A stretch of 64,000 bases of DNA, from contig NC_087065.1 in assembly GCF_963678635.1 (NCBI RefSeq), forward strand, positions 60,848,754 to 60,912,753, written 5' to 3'. Positions 11,817 through 23,208 of this stretch are shown in pieces. The DNA comes from Symsagittifera roscoffensis. Its lineage: Eukaryota > Xenacoelomorpha > Acoela > Convolutidae. A program made the translations under genes and the position numbers. The notes under the pieces were generated by a model that was given only the letters and a program-made list of their open reading frames with translations, did no database searches and had not been told where the DNA came from. Every line of letters starts with the position of its first letter. Position 1 is the stretch's first letter.

Positions 11817-13096
11817 TTTGTGCTACTTGCACAGCAGCCATTTTTTCCTGATTTGCTATTGATTTCCTTGTTATGTGATTACAAAACTTTAGTCCTGGAT
11901 GGTTTACTCTAGTTTTTAATACGATGTAAGACTTTCTATAGTTTAACCTATAAACAATCAAATGTTTTGCAGTGAGTTTTCGATCATAGGAAGAAATATG
12001 AATAACAAGTATTTCCGGTTGATGTGAATTGGTGCGGTTCCGACCACAATAAGTTGAGTTTAATTCGATTTTTCAAATTTGGGTATTTTTTGTGCATGTC
12101 GTAGAAGAGGGTTTAAAAGTTTTATATATATTTAAATATTTGAGTCTTGGGACTGGGAAGAGCTAAATGAAGCTTCAAAAACTATTTGAAGAACAATTTG
12201 TTCTCTTCGTGGTGGCTTTAATCTGACTGGAAAGCAAATGAATTGTTCATTCAGTTTCTTCAGAATTTTTTTGTTATTTTTGATATCGATCGAATCAGGA
12301 CTGAAAGGGATTTAGTAGGACATATCAATCGATTATATCTGGTGTTAATTTGTAGTCCTTTATTTTGCGCGCAAAAAGTTAAACAATAACAAACATAGAA
12401 TACAGAGTTAAACAAAGCTCATACCAATACCAACTTCATCCAGCCCGAAAAAAAATTTTTTTCAAGGAAGTGCGATGTGCATCATATTAACAACTGTGAA
12501 GAACATCTCTACGACGATGAGTCTTTAATTTTTATCTGGAAAAGCGAAAAAAGGTAATGGAGAATGAACGGAAGTTGGATAAATCTTTGCTGCTCTCTAA
12601 ATGGTTCATTTCCAACCGTAATTAATATTTGTTTCACTTTTTAACCAGTGTGTTTCATGGATGGCAATGATGCGAAGACCAAATAGGTTTACTCGTGTTG
12701 TCATAGCTATTAGACTTTGTGATCGACGTTTTTTGTTATAAGATTCGATGGCGGGGGCGTTGAAAGAAACATCGCGGTAAAAGAAACATCGCTTGTCATA
12801 ATGCTACAAAGTATGTATTGATAATTGTCATTTTGATGTGCACGAGCCTATATTTGACTTATTGACATGAGAATTCTGAAAGTGCTATGCTACTAGGCTG
12901 TTGAATCTAAACTAGATGGTCGCGATATTTCTTTGGTTTGGGCACTGACTTTGTTTTCTGAGCCGCTTATAAGGTGCCTCGAGAAAGGCAGTCCAGTTTT
13001 GGGCTTCGAGTCCACGTATTTGCTACTGTGATTTGGTCAATGCTGTCTGCAGTGAGCGTTGATATGTTGATGGTTGCGCTGCAAGCTTGGTATGCT
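11817..13096. other. intergenic; possible weak coding fragments only
   Basis: AT-rich. Two short stretches look coding on the plus strand with acceptor/donor-like edges: about 12465-12553 (peptide includes CDVHHINNCEEHLYDDE, followed by GTAATG) and from about 12650 after a TTTTTAACCAG acceptor. I do not recognise a protein, and the fragments may be chance. Confidence 0.25.
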
Positions 13097-15177
13097 TCAG
13101 TCGCCATTTTCTGTTGTGAGTGATCTTGTCCTTGGTGTGCTCACAATGGCTTTTCGGTTATCGACACTGTCACTTTTTGAGGAACTGATTTTGGACTGAG
13201 GGACTGATTTTGGAGTAGAGATGGGAGTATTGTCAAATGAACTGCTATTGGCTGCTGCTGATATATGTTCATCTCCGATAGTTTGGATTTTGATTGGACG
13301 GAGAGGGCGTATCTGTTTGCCCTCGATATTGTGTTTTTCTTTCCTCTCTGCTGTCGGATCTGGAAATGTAGTGACACGGAATAATAGGTAGAGGCCGCTG
13401 CTCTGCATTTTGGCCATTGTTGGACTATTCACCCATTTCAAGGCTTCTTTTTGGGTCATGAACCACGAAATGGGTTCCTCGTATCCGCCTTCCAATTGGA
13501 CATTGTTGCTCCTCGTCGGTAGCGTCTCGTCTCCGCTCATTATTTTTTCCACAAGTTGCCCTGCCTCTAGGAGGTATCTGTTGTATGTTTTGAACTTTAA
13601 ACGGCTGAATTGTTTCGAGCTCAGTGAATTTTGTTCGAGCTCATCACTTAGGTTGTCTGTACATCTAAACTCGTCCAAGTGCGGGAACTTCTGCGCATGT
13701 TTATTTGACTGTACATGACTCCAGACTCCGCTCTTAACGTCTAAGTGGTAGAATGGCAGCAGGTAAATTCCGAATTTGCATACAAATTCGACGGCATCAA
13801 GAATGAAGTCACTTTCCTGGTCTGAGCTGTAGAACGCCAAGCTGAACCGACAGAATCCAGGTTTGATGGAGTCGACTTTGGAAGTGTCTTGGTCGAACGC
13901 TTTCACGAATCTCTCTTCCACCTCCTCGTCCATTCCAGCAGGTCAATGGCGTAAGGTCCGGCACATGCACACCCACTTCGACACTGCAGACAAAAAAGAT
14001 AGTTTAAAATTTGAGTTATGAAGTTGTGGTGCAAGTAGAGACCCGAGTGTTCGTGGAATACGAGGAACGAGAATACTGGCACTCGCTGTAGGAAGTAGCT
14101 TCCCAATAAATGAAAGCCTGGAATGTTTTTGAACTTCTCCATAGCTTTATTTACGAGGAACGTTTCGCGGTCTGCAACTACTGTTGAATCAATGGACTCT
14201 TTCACTTTGAAGACCAGTCCTGCGCGAATGCACTGCACGATTGGAGGTGTTCCACCTTCTTCTCTGGCTTCGATGTTGTCCAAGTATCTCTGTTCAATTC
14301 TCGGTACATAGAGCGCAGATCCACCACCGCGACTGTGTGGAACTTTGTTTTCGAACAAAGACTTGCGAGCAATCAGAATTCCTGGTGTCTGGGGACCTCT
14401 GAGGAATTTGTGAACGGAAATAAACACAGCGTCTTTGTATTTGCCTTCTCCCTTGACGTAAATTTTCTGGTGCGGTCCTCCTGTTGCATAATCCCACATG
14501 ACAATTCCTCCGTGTTTGTGCATCAAAGTACCAACTCTGTGACAATCTGTCAACACCCCTGTGACGTTACTCGATTTGGCAAAGGATCCGATTTTCCTTC
14601 TCGGATCTGATTTGTATTTCTTCAAATAGTTTTCCAATTGATCTACGTCGAATTCGCCGAATTGATTGAAATTGATTCTGATGAGCTCAACGTGCTTGTT
14701 CTCTCGCCAGGGTAGAACATTACTGTGGTGTTCAAAAGGTCCAATGAACACAATGGCCGGATTGTTTTCGCTGATGTCAAGGACGTTTATCATTTTGTGC
14801 ATTGCTGCAGTGCACCCACTTCCTGTGAAAATCACCACGTGTTCATCTTTTGGCGCGTTGCAGGACATTCGAATCGTGTCTCGCGCTTCTTCGCGAAGGA
14901 TTGTCGTCTAGAGTCCGCAGAAAGATGACTGAGTGTGAGTGTTACCGGACCAGAGAAGCGCTTCAAATTGGATGTAGTCTTCAATGCAACGGAGTGATCG
15001 GCCTGACGCGGTGAAATCCGCGTACGTTATTTGTCGGGTGCCGAAGGGACTGTATGTCAGGGTAGTTGCACCGATCACGTTTCGTTCAAGGTAGTCCATG
15101 ATGTCCAGTGGACTTTGAAGCTGCCTCAAGGATTTCATGCTGTTTCTTCTTAAGGACTTCTTTCTTTCTTTTTGCAT
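13097..15177 (-). pseudogene. PLP-dependent class-V aminotransferase-like gene with two lesions
   Basis: A single-exon region of about 690 codons resembling fold-type I PLP enzymes of the aminotransferase class V / cysteine desulfurase superfamily. From the N-terminus: TYADFTASGRSL, GNTHTQSS, VIFTGSGCTAAMHK (cofactor-phosphate loop), the probable Schiff-base lysine in SVHKF followed by RGPQTPGIL, REEGGTPPIVQCIRAGL, and SGCACAGPYAIDLL. About 270 further residues end in a Ser-rich tail. Two breaks: an in-frame TAG at 14908-14910, where the family usually has a sense codon before TI(L/F)R, and a one-base frameshift near 13934 just after AIDLL. All other positions remain open and well conserved, so decay is recent, or these are sequence errors, or the stop is read through. 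First ATG 15177; a second in-frame ATG at 15138 may be used. Confidence 0.75.
14908..14910 (-). other. in-frame TAG inside conserved aminotransferase region
   Basis: The codon follows GNTHTQSSFCGL and precedes TILREEARD in the same frame. Conservation continues immediately on both sides, so this is a stop in the middle of a domain and not an exon end. A single C-to-T change from CAG would produce it. Confidence 0.8.
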
Positions 15178-15506
15178 CTCCTTTTTTATATCTCTTTTTA
15201 TATCTCTTTTTTATATCTTTTTTTAGATCTTTTCTTTTAAGTTCATTATGTCCAGAGGGTTTTGAAGTAGCCTCAAGGAGTGCATGCTGTTTCTTCTTAA
15301 GGTGTTCATGCTTACTTTTTGTATCTCTTTTTTAAATATCATTTTTATATCTCTTTTTTCTAGATTTCTTTTTTATATCTCTTTTTTATATCTCTTTTTT
15401 AATATCTTTTTAAAAATATTTCATATCTCTTTGTTCGATTTTTTAGATCTCTTTTTCATATCTCTTTTTTTTAATCTCTTTTTCATATATTTTTTATATC
15501 CCTTTT
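15178..15506. repeat. TATCTCTTTTTT-type simple arrays around a duplicated gene 5' end
   Basis: Imperfect 12-14-bp repeats of TATCTCTTTTTT occupy 15178-15240 and about 15320-15505; a third block lies at 16060-16180. Between the first two, 15239-15330 is a diverged copy of the first ~90 bp of the aminotransferase coding region (offset 147 bp). It reads MNTLRRNSMHSLRLLQNP on the minus strand and stops before the real gene. Confidence 0.75.
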
Positions 15507-16059
15507 TTACACCAGCATAGCTTGTGTTATAGAATGAGCTTTCTTTTTTTTTATCAACCCAAGTTGCAAATATTGTTGCGATGCAATTGTTGCGACAATG
15601 TGTTCATTTTGAAAGTGTTCATTTTGATCCAGCTATTAAGTACAGCCAATGCTAAGGAAAGGATATTAACACACACTATTATATTACAATTAGCACTTTA
15701 GCTTCAAAGTATCATGGTTCTGTAGCGTAGAGGTGGGGAAGGCGACCAGCAGCAAAATAAGAGGGTTCGAACCTGGGGAGGGTCGGATGTTTTTATTGAA
15801 TGTTTCTGTATACTAGTTAAAATGCGTCCGCTCTATAAATTGAGGAATATTAGTTGGTAAATTTCTTTTCAAATTGACCGGTACTGCTAATGCGTCATAA
15901 TTGGCTTGCGTCACTTAGCGATTATGTAGACTCATAATTGGCGTGCGTCACTTGAGACAGTTTGTAGACTCAAAGTTTTACTCATTCAGTTTTTCCCAGT
16001 AGCATTGTCGGTCATATTTTTGCTTGTGTTTGCGAAGTGCAACTTCGCTCCTGTGTTAT
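15507..16059 (+). repeat. ~550-bp dispersed element with tRNA-like cassette, copy A
   Basis: Shares most of its length with 37810-38252. Head CAGCATAGCTTGTGTTATAG; internal A-box TAGCGTAGAGG (15723) and B-box GGGTTCGAACC (15763); tail hairpin-like GCGAAGTGCAACTTCGC followed by TCCTGTGTTAT. The tRNA-like block is intact here and missing from the other copy. Confidence 0.75.
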
Positions 16060-16665
16060 ATGTCTTTGGATCTCTGTTTTTTATCTCTTTTTTTAATATC
16101 TCTAGATCTTTTTTTAGATCTTTTTTTATATCTCCTTTTTATATCCCTTTTTTTATATCCTATTTTTCTGGTTTGTTTTTAAAGCTTATTTCATACTTAT
16201 TTGTTAAATTGAAGAGAAATTACGCGCTTCAATCGCAAAGCTGCTTAATTCAAAATTAAGGCTCTTTTTCCTTTAACCCGCCTGATTGGTTTTGAATTTT
16301 TGATGCACGAAAAAGCTTGATTAGTTTTAGTGTCAAAGGAGAATTTAAGATTGAGAGTTTCCAGTAGAAAAAATTATTATCTTCTAAGGAAGTTTTTGTA
16401 AGCTGCTTTACTTCATCACAAAAATTTGTAAACCAAAGAAGATGCTTGATTTGCATAATTGTTGTTAGATGATGCAGTTTGTTTTATGGAACTAGAAAAA
16501 ATCCAAAAAAATGTTGGTATCCTTGATTTCAGAAACAATTTTCCATTTGTCTGCTGGCTATATTTGAAAAGCGGAAATAATAGGAAAAGATGCTTTTAAT
16601 TTATAGTCATGGGAAAATGAAATTACTCAATATATTTTTGCTTCAATAAGGGTGATTAACAACAA

Positions 16666-16827
16666 TTACTTCAAAAAAATTTTGACAAATTTCTCGTACC
16701 CTCCCTTTCTCAAGCGAGCCTCAATTTCGTCGTAAATTAGCTTGAGAAGCAAGTCTCGGACCAGCTCATCTCGATACGGATTTATTTTCTGAAGTTCTTT
16801 TTCTTTGGCGCTTGCAACAGATCCAGA
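16666..16827 (-). CDS. possible short terminal exon, unknown protein
   Basis: A minus-strand open stretch of 53 codons ending in TAA, with a strongly non-random charged peptide (includes INPYRDELVRDLLLKL and DEIEARLRKGGYEKF) and few stops in this frame compared with the surroundings. It lacks an ATG; an acceptor-like GTTGCAAG lies at its 5' side near 16810. I do not recognise it. It could be the last exon of an unidentified minus-strand gene or a relic. Confidence 0.3.
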   Translation of the reverse strand, partial: SGSVASAKEKELQKINPYRDELVRDLLLKLIYDEIEARLRKGGYEKFVKIFLK

Positions 16828-16971
16828 TCAATTTTGTTAAGCTTCTTCAGTTGAATTTAAGCCAGAGTTTATAAACTAAAGATACATGTTTTCAAACTTG
16901 CAGTTTTGTTGACCATTTTGAGATAAACAAGTAAAACGTGTCAGATAAGAAATGGTCTTCGATCTTTCATT

Positions 16972-16985
16972 ATTTGCCCTCAGCT
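16972..16985 (+). promoter_or_regulatory. 3' splice acceptor two bases before kinase start codon
   Basis: CATTATTTGCCCTCAG ends at 16983, then CT, then ATG at 16986. The frame upstream hits a stop at 16932, and there is no in-frame ATG between. This supports starting at 16986 and suggests trans-splicing as for the p24 gene. Confidence 0.5.
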
Positions 16986-18047
16986 ATGCAAATCGATGAT
17001 ATTATAGAACAGTGCAGAGGGTTTCTGACCGATTCAGAACAAGATCATCTTTCTTACTCGTACCAGAAATGTAAAACCGGAATATTTAGCTCTGTCTTCG
17101 TTGTCAGTTTTAAACATTCAAGCGAAGGGGCGCAAAATCGCAGGTTTGTGTTTAAAACTAGAATCAGTAACGAAAGTTCTGAGGCTGAAACTCAGATTGT
17201 TTCTCTTAAGTTTCAGAAATATCTCTCGAGTTACGATTTAGCCCCGAAGATTTTACATTATGAATCATCGTCTGGGTTCGAAATCCAGGAGTTTTCAGGG
17301 AGTCCTTTACAAGTGGGTTTGTTTGATTGGAAACAAGTTGCAAGACTCGTTGCGAGTATCCACATAAAGTTGCAGAGTTTTGATGATCTGCAAAATTTAC
17401 CTGAAAAGTGGATTTGTATGCAGTACCAACAGGAACGAGTGAAGAAGAATTTGAGTTATATTCAAAAAACTATCGAGACAAGTTTTGACGCACATGAAAG
17501 TTTTTTGTGGATTAACTCCGAGCTGAAGTTGCGTGGGGCTGTACATAAAGTTTGTCACAACGATTTTTATCCAAATAATATTCTCGTCGATGAGCGAAAA
17601 TCTAATTACAAAATCATTGATTTTGACATGATTTCCATGCATTGGTGGGGCTACGATTTGGCCTCATTTTTGTACACTCAGTGTCGAGAAGATATTGGCG
17701 GTGGAAATGTAAGACTAACACTTTTGAAACTTCCCGGCAGAAAAAAACGCGAAAATTTCATTCGAGAGTACATAAAAGCTTCGAAGATTCAGAATTCTGA
17801 TCCGATTTATTCGGATGCTCAATTTGTTACCATAGTCGATGTATTGGTATGCTATGGATGGTTGTTTTCAGCTGTTACCAGATTTGAGGCTTACATGCTG
17901 TGTAAAAACGAGGCGATGGTTGAAGAGATCAAAACAAGGCTGAAGTTTTTTAGAATTCTCCGAGCGAAGTTGATACTAGAACGTGAACTGATTGGGTTAT
18001 ATCTTGTTAAATTCAATCATCAATTTAAAACTGCAAGTGAACGATAA
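16986..18047 (+). CDS. choline/ethanolamine-kinase-like protein, intronless
   Basis: 353 codons ending in TAA. The fold is that of the choline/ethanolamine kinase and aminoglycoside phosphotransferase superfamily, which phosphorylates small alcohols, typically the first step of the Kennedy phospholipid pathway in the cytosol. Brenner's phosphotransferase motif is clear: CHNDFYPNNILVDE (catalytic Asp and Asn), then YKIIDFDMISMHWWGYDLA supplying the second metal-binding Asp and the choline-kinase-like aromatic region. An N-lobe with FKTRI and E-containing segments precedes it. The first 17 codons of the longer open frame begin at GTG and lie upstream of a good splice acceptor, so I start at the internal ATG. 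The sequence is divergent, so choline versus ethanolamine specificity cannot be told. SPT4 begins 262 bp downstream on the same strand. Confidence 0.8.
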   Translation: MQIDDIIEQCRGFLTDSEQDHLSYSYQKCKTGIFSSVFVVSFKHSSEGAQNRRFVFKTRISNESSEAETQIVSLKFQKYLSSYDLAPKILHYESSSGFEIQEFSGSPLQVGLFDWKQVARLVASIHIKLQSFDDLQNLPEKWICMQYQQERVKKNLSYIQKTIETSFDAHESFLWINSELKLRGAVHKVCHNDFYPNNILVDERKSNYKIIDFDMISMHWWGYDLASFLYTQCREDIGGGNVRLTLLKLPGRKKRENFIREYIKASKIQNSDPIYSDAQFVTIVDVLVCYGWLFSAVTRFEAYMLCKNEAMVEEIKTRLKFFRILRAKLILERELIGLYLVKFNHQFKTASER

Positions 18048-18189
18048 TTCGTAGCTTCGAGTATGAGTTATATTTGAATAATATATATTTTTTAAAACTG
18101 GCGTTTTATTTGGGCGTAATGTAAAATTGATTTTGGGTCAAAATTTCACATTATTAATAGCCTTTGCTGAGTCGTTGACCAAATACATT

Positions 18190-18200
18190 TTCATTTCAGA
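18190..18200 (+). promoter_or_regulatory. possible trans-splice acceptor between kinase gene and SPT4
   Basis: TTTTCATTTCAG ending at 18199 is a strong acceptor 152 bp after the kinase stop and 110 bp before the SPT4 ATG. I see no AATAAA between the genes. This would fit operon processing; a separate SPT4 promoter is equally possible. Confidence 0.3.
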
Positions 18201-18309
18201 TTAAAGACATGTAGTTTTTAACATCAATTTTTTTTAAAAGTCTTAATAGAAAATAAACTTTTTATTTTTCATTTGAACTGCGTGTGTGCTTCTAATTTGT
18301 GCTGCTATT

Positions 18310-21300
18310 ATGGAAGAGGATTTGGTGTACAGCGAAGGAGGGCCGGCGACAGCTGAGATGAAGATGCAAAGTCTTCCCCATGAGATCAGAAAACTAAGGG
18401 CATGTCTCCTCTGTTCACTCATTAAGACAGAAGACCAGTTTGAGTTAGACGGATGCGACAATTGTGATGATTTTCTACACATGCGAAGCAACTCGGAGAA
18501 CGTGCATGACTTCACCAGTTCCAACTTCGAAGGCATGATTGCTCTCACGAGTCCTGAGGTGAGAGATTTATCCATGACAGTCATGTTGAATTCAGTCTAT
18601 AATTCAGATGATGTGTTGTGCTACAGAGTAAATCAGCTCCGAATTTATGTTTGTTCAAGGCTAGTTGTTGATGCTCTTAATATACTGATTACCGGGTACT
18701 GATTATTGCAATCGGTTACTAGACTTTTTTCTCGTAAACAACTTGTCCACCGGACTCAATTCTAGACACCTTCACATCTTCGTCCTCTGCAAATCCTACT
18801 CCTCTCGGTTGCAAATATTAAGCATGGTTGAGTTGGTTATTTTAAATATCCGTTTCTTTTAAGGTATTCACGCGGCTTTGTTACCGCATGATAACATTTC
18901 TTTCGATGCTAGTTTCAAATTCTTTTATCTTGGCGCGTTATTGTTTCAAATATAGTCTTTTCGATAGATCTAGTTTGATTTCGCTATTTTTTACCCTTGT
19001 TGTAAGCAAGGGTATTGCAAACGGATACTAGAATTTTTCCCCCGTAAATAATTTTGTTTGCATAATGATAAATTTAGAACGAACTTAGAAATGGTAAGTT
19101 ACCAATATACTCTCCAACTTACATGTCTCGTCGCTTATGCAGGGAATCGTGATTGCTTTGTAAATGGTACATCGAGCTTCTTGAAATGTGATGTTTTCTG
19201 AAAAATGTTTGCTTTATTTTCACCTTTCTAGATGGCGACCTTAATTATCGCGGTTTGTTACTTTTTAATTTTTTTTTTAGTTTCTTGTCATTTTTACCCT
19301 TGCGATAAGCAAGTGTAGTGCAATCGGGTACTAGACATTTTTTCACCGTAAACAACTTTGTTCGCAGGACTCATCAAATCCTGTTGGTACGTTGGCTCAT
19401 AATATATTCAAATTTCTACTGTCTCCTGTACACTTAGCCCGGAGGTAACGAATACGCTTGGGGCAACAAATTTCCAGGGTTCGAATCTGACCAGAACCTA
19501 TTTTTTTCAAACGGTAAATTTTCAGCTTCAAAACAATTTCGGTCTATTATTTGTCTGCTTCCGTTTTGTCGGCTTAGTTTCCAGATCTAAGAATCGTTTT
19601 TTTGCTGTAAGATTTTTCACTGTAGTTAGTTTAAGTATTTTAGCTTTATAAAATTCTGGCTGAATTGAAATTTTTAATTTGGTTGTAAATTTACCTACTC
19701 GATTCGTTAAAATTTCGTTTTTTTTTTGTCTTTTTTCGTCTTGTCTTTTTCGGTTTAATCGGTTTCGGCTTTTTAAAATTGACTTAGCCGCCTCTTGTTG
19801 CGTCGTTTGATGACCGAAAATGTTTTTGTGCACGAATGTGTTTTGAGGGAAAGGGAGATTCTACATTTTTTACAATATTCTTTAAGAATTTGTTCCGATC
19901 CTAATTTTGCATTCTTTTGTCTGGGCACGTGTTTCCAAAACTATTTTTATTCATTTTGATAGATCTAGTTGTTCGAATAGCGATAAAAACATCGATGTTA
20001 CGCTTTAACATCGATATTATGATTTTTCGGTATTCGATTAAGCTCTCGGTTCAGTTTGCGAATTGTGTATAACACCTTGATTTCAGTACATGTATGGATT
20101 TTGTCGATTATTTTTGGGCTAAAAAATTTTGATTGATTATCAGCTAATTGGCTTGTCGGCTTTATTTCTGTCTGCTCATCTGCCGAATATCTTGTGTCCT
20201 ACACATTTCAGATATTTTGTATGAGATTTTAAAGTCTTTGGCCCAGAAGTTAGGATTTTGAATGTTGAAATTTCACGCCACTGTAAATTGTAATCGAATC
20301 AAATTTTCCAATTAATTTAAGAAAGCCTAATTTTGGCTTAGTGGACACTCTTAAGAAACAACTAAAGAAACATTTGAATCATAAAAAAATTTGTTTGCAG
20401 ATGAAGATTTATTCAAAAACTAACTCGCTAATTTTTGAGTGGCATGCTATATTATTCATATTGTTTTTGGTGAAGATAATTGAAATCAGGGGTCAACGCG
20501 CAATTTTCTTGATATAATATTTGATCAGTTTTTCGTCAACTGGTTTTTGTTCCGACCATTGAAAATGGGTAAGAATTTTGTATTCGGGTGTTTTTAAGTT
20601 TTTTCTTCTGTTTTCCTCTCAAAAATTAGGTTGCACGAACAATCATCGGATACATCATAATAAAGCCTTTACAGCCGAGTGCTGAGGAAAACCATTTTTA
20701 AATTTTCGTCTATTTTTGACCGAGTAAAGCGAGCGATAAGCCTTTTTTTATTTTTCTATCAAATCATTTATCATAAATTCATAAATAGTAATCGTATTGG
20801 GTGCAGTTATGTATCATACTAAATTGTTTTCTGCCCTAATTCGAGCGACAATGAAAAATTTTCAAAAAGTTGTCCCATTGTCGAGAAAAACCGGTTTGAG
20901 TTTTATTCTAATTTCGAACAAAAAAGCACGCGAGCATGCTTAGTTTAGAAAAATAAACCCTGAAACTCTATTTTAGGTCTAGTGAAAATAATTTTTGAAA
21001 ATTTGTTAGCGCCGTCTTTGGAATAAAAGTTTTCCAAATTTCAAAAAAATAATAATGCAAAAAATAAGTGAAAAGAAATTAAAAGTTTTTTTTTGATTTT
21101 CGTGTTCTTTTTCTTTCCGTTTTTGACTGAAACGGTTGCCCGATTTGCCTATTTTTTATGATTGCCGAATATGCCTAATTTTTAGGTCTTTGTTAGATCC
21201 TTTTACTCGCCGCACAAAAAACATCACTTATTGGAAAAAATGCCTGGAAAAGCTTTTTTATGTGTTTGTTAAGTGTATGGTCGGGAAATTCTGTCCTACT

Positions 21301-23208
21301 TCCAAAGTAACTGGGTACCCTTGTTAATATTGGATTAAGCGCTCTGTTGCCGGTTTTAGCCAATAGAATCAGGTTTGTAAAGCTTTAATTGCCATTAGAT
21401 CAGATAATATATGTCGAAAAAAAATGATAATCTTTGCTCATGATAAGGCTAGAAGTGTTAAATTTTAGTAGATTTTCTCAAAAAGCGTTCTCAAAAAACG
21501 GTTCTTTAAGTGAAGGAAAAAATAAATAAATGTTTCTTCTTCTGCATGGCTTTTGTTTCTACGTCGGTCCTTTCATGCTTATTTTCTTGCTATTGAGCTT
21601 TCTATTGCTTTTAATTTTTAACAAGTTTTTTTTATATTAGTTCAAAGGTATTGGCACCTTTTTTAAATGAAATATCACTAATTTTTCAAAAAATTCCAAA
21701 AGTTTATCTGTAAATTTATCTCTTGATTTTAAAAATCTGTTTTTCGCAGGATCGTGTTTTGGTTTAATTTTTTGGCTGAATTTCTTTAATACGCTCATTT
21801 TTGATACTTCATCTTCTTCAAGTTTTGGACAAAACCATATCCAAAATTTAATCGTTGCAGGTAATTATGTTCCATGATTGTATAATTCGCGTAAAAAGTT
21901 TTCTCGACTTAATTGGTTTAGGCGTGTTTAATCGATTTAGTTGCCCTATATTATGTCGTTCGAAAAATGAAACTAGGTTTAATTGCATTTGTGTGCTTCT
22001 GAGATTACTTAAATCTACGATTTTCAAAAAATTTTTTGTCTTATACTTCGTTAGACAAGTTTTTTTCCCTGACTTACGAGCACCTAACCAAGTTTCGTTG
22101 GCATAGTTACCGATCAGTGATTTTTGTCTTGCTGCTTAATTAATGATAGCATTCGTGCTCTGCGACAGGTTCTTATACAATTGAGTTTTTGAGACGTATG
22201 AAAATTTTGTAGTGGTTTATTGCGTTTTTCATTTTTTCTTTCGTGGCTTTCGGCTACCTCTGCTATTCTCTGTTATTTTGTATCGCAAGTGCAAGTAGTG
22301 CAAAGCTCCGTTTCGTCTCTAAGTTTAAGTTCAGATTGTTTTACTGAAAGGAAGGCAAACTCTTCTCTCCTAAAGCAAACTTCCAAATGGCGAAGAAAAA
22401 AAAACGTTCTTGGATTTTCGAAGTTTCGAAAGTGGATTTTGTTTGTTGGATTTTGCAGCCGATTAAAAAATACCTTGTGGTACATGTTTTTCAATTTGGT
22501 TTAGTTTTTACCAAAAAAAAAACATAAAAGCTTCGAGATCAGCAGTCTGATGTGTTTGCCTCCATAACTAACAGACTGAACTGATTGGAGAATAAAGCAA
22601 TTATCAATTTCATTTCTGTTTATTCTTATCTTTATGCTTATGCTTAATAGTGTTCCCAAAGTTTCGTCGGCCTTTCATCTACGTGAATAAAATCGGATCT
22701 CTCCTCAATTTCTAAAAAGACAGCATTTTGACGAAAATATCCGCGCTGAAAATGTTAAAATAGGTTTATTCATAGTAATAGCATGATAGTTGGGTCCCTG
22801 AAAAAAAACCAGAAGTATGAAAGATTAGAGATATCTAAATTTTAAACCTAACTATCATAATTGTACCACGTTTAATAGTACCAAAGATAGTTCGACCATC
22901 CCCCACAAATTCGCAACCTTTGATTGGTATCAATTGATGAGAAGATGTCTCTAACGGTACTGACTACTCACGTTGTGTTATTGATGCTAAACCTTTCTGA
23001 ATACGCTTCAACTTGTTTGATCCGATTAGCAAGTGCTATTCGCATTGTCCATGTTTAGGAGTCGTGGGTTGGTAAGTGGCAGAGGGTGGACAAGTGTGTT
23101 CAAGGCATGTATGCAATCTCGGTGTCAGGCACTCTGCCTCGCCACATCCAGCAGGAACTGAAGTCACACGGGATAGTCTACAGGTCAAGGGACACCAGTC
23201 ACAAGTAG
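18310..23208 (+). CDS. SUPT4H1: transcription elongation factor SPT4, two exons
   Basis: Exon 1 is 18310-18558 (donor GAG|GTGAGA) and exon 2 is 23059-23208 (acceptor TGTTTAG, stop TAG). The exon 2 frame continues exactly in phase. The product is 132 residues; Spt4 is usually ~115-120, the excess being an N-terminal extension unless translation starts at Met17 or Met19. Spt4 pairs with Spt5 (DSIF) to control RNA polymerase II elongation in the nucleus. Visible family hallmarks: [16 protein letters not shown] and [10 protein letters not shown], giving the four zinc-binding cysteines (CLLC...CDNC), then [11 protein letters not shown], and in exon 2 [22 protein letters not shown] and a YRSRDT end. 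The 4.5-kb intron is filled with AT-rich repeats, unlike the compact coding parts. Confidence 0.93.
18690..19070 (+). repeat. two hairpin-head repeat fragments
   Basis: Heads with the shared signature GGTTACTAGACTTTTTTCTCGTAAACAAC (split here into GGTTACTAGACTTTTTT and TAAACAAC) at about 18700, and TTACCCTTGTTGTAAGCAAG at 18991. Both look like 5' ends of the family described at 19295; both lie in the SPT4 intron. Confidence 0.5.
19295..19830 (+). repeat. hairpin-headed element with tRNA-like cassette
   Basis: Head TACCCTTGCGATAAGCAAGT, then TCGGGTACTAGAC and TAAACAACTTTG; tRNA-like module GGAGGTAACGAATACGC (19441) with B-box GGGTTCGAATCTGACC (19478); then TTTGTCTGCTT and GTCGGCTTAG. It is the clearest member of this family. 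The 3' limit is uncertain. Confidence 0.65.
20535..21330 (+). repeat. dispersed 0.4-0.65-kb repeat unit (single copy)
   Basis: Contains TTCCGACCATTGAAAATGGG, ATCATCGGATACATCATA, GTCGAGAAAAACCGGTTTGA and AGCGAGCGA, the same ordered blocks found several times at 45655-48063 and once at 58970-59535. Located in the SPT4 intron. Confidence 0.6.

Noticed and set aside
14908-14910. Nuclear genetic code with TAG reassigned to glutamine
   Set aside because: SPT4 in the same window ends in TAG at the expected C-terminus, and no other conserved in-frame TAG was seen in intact genes.
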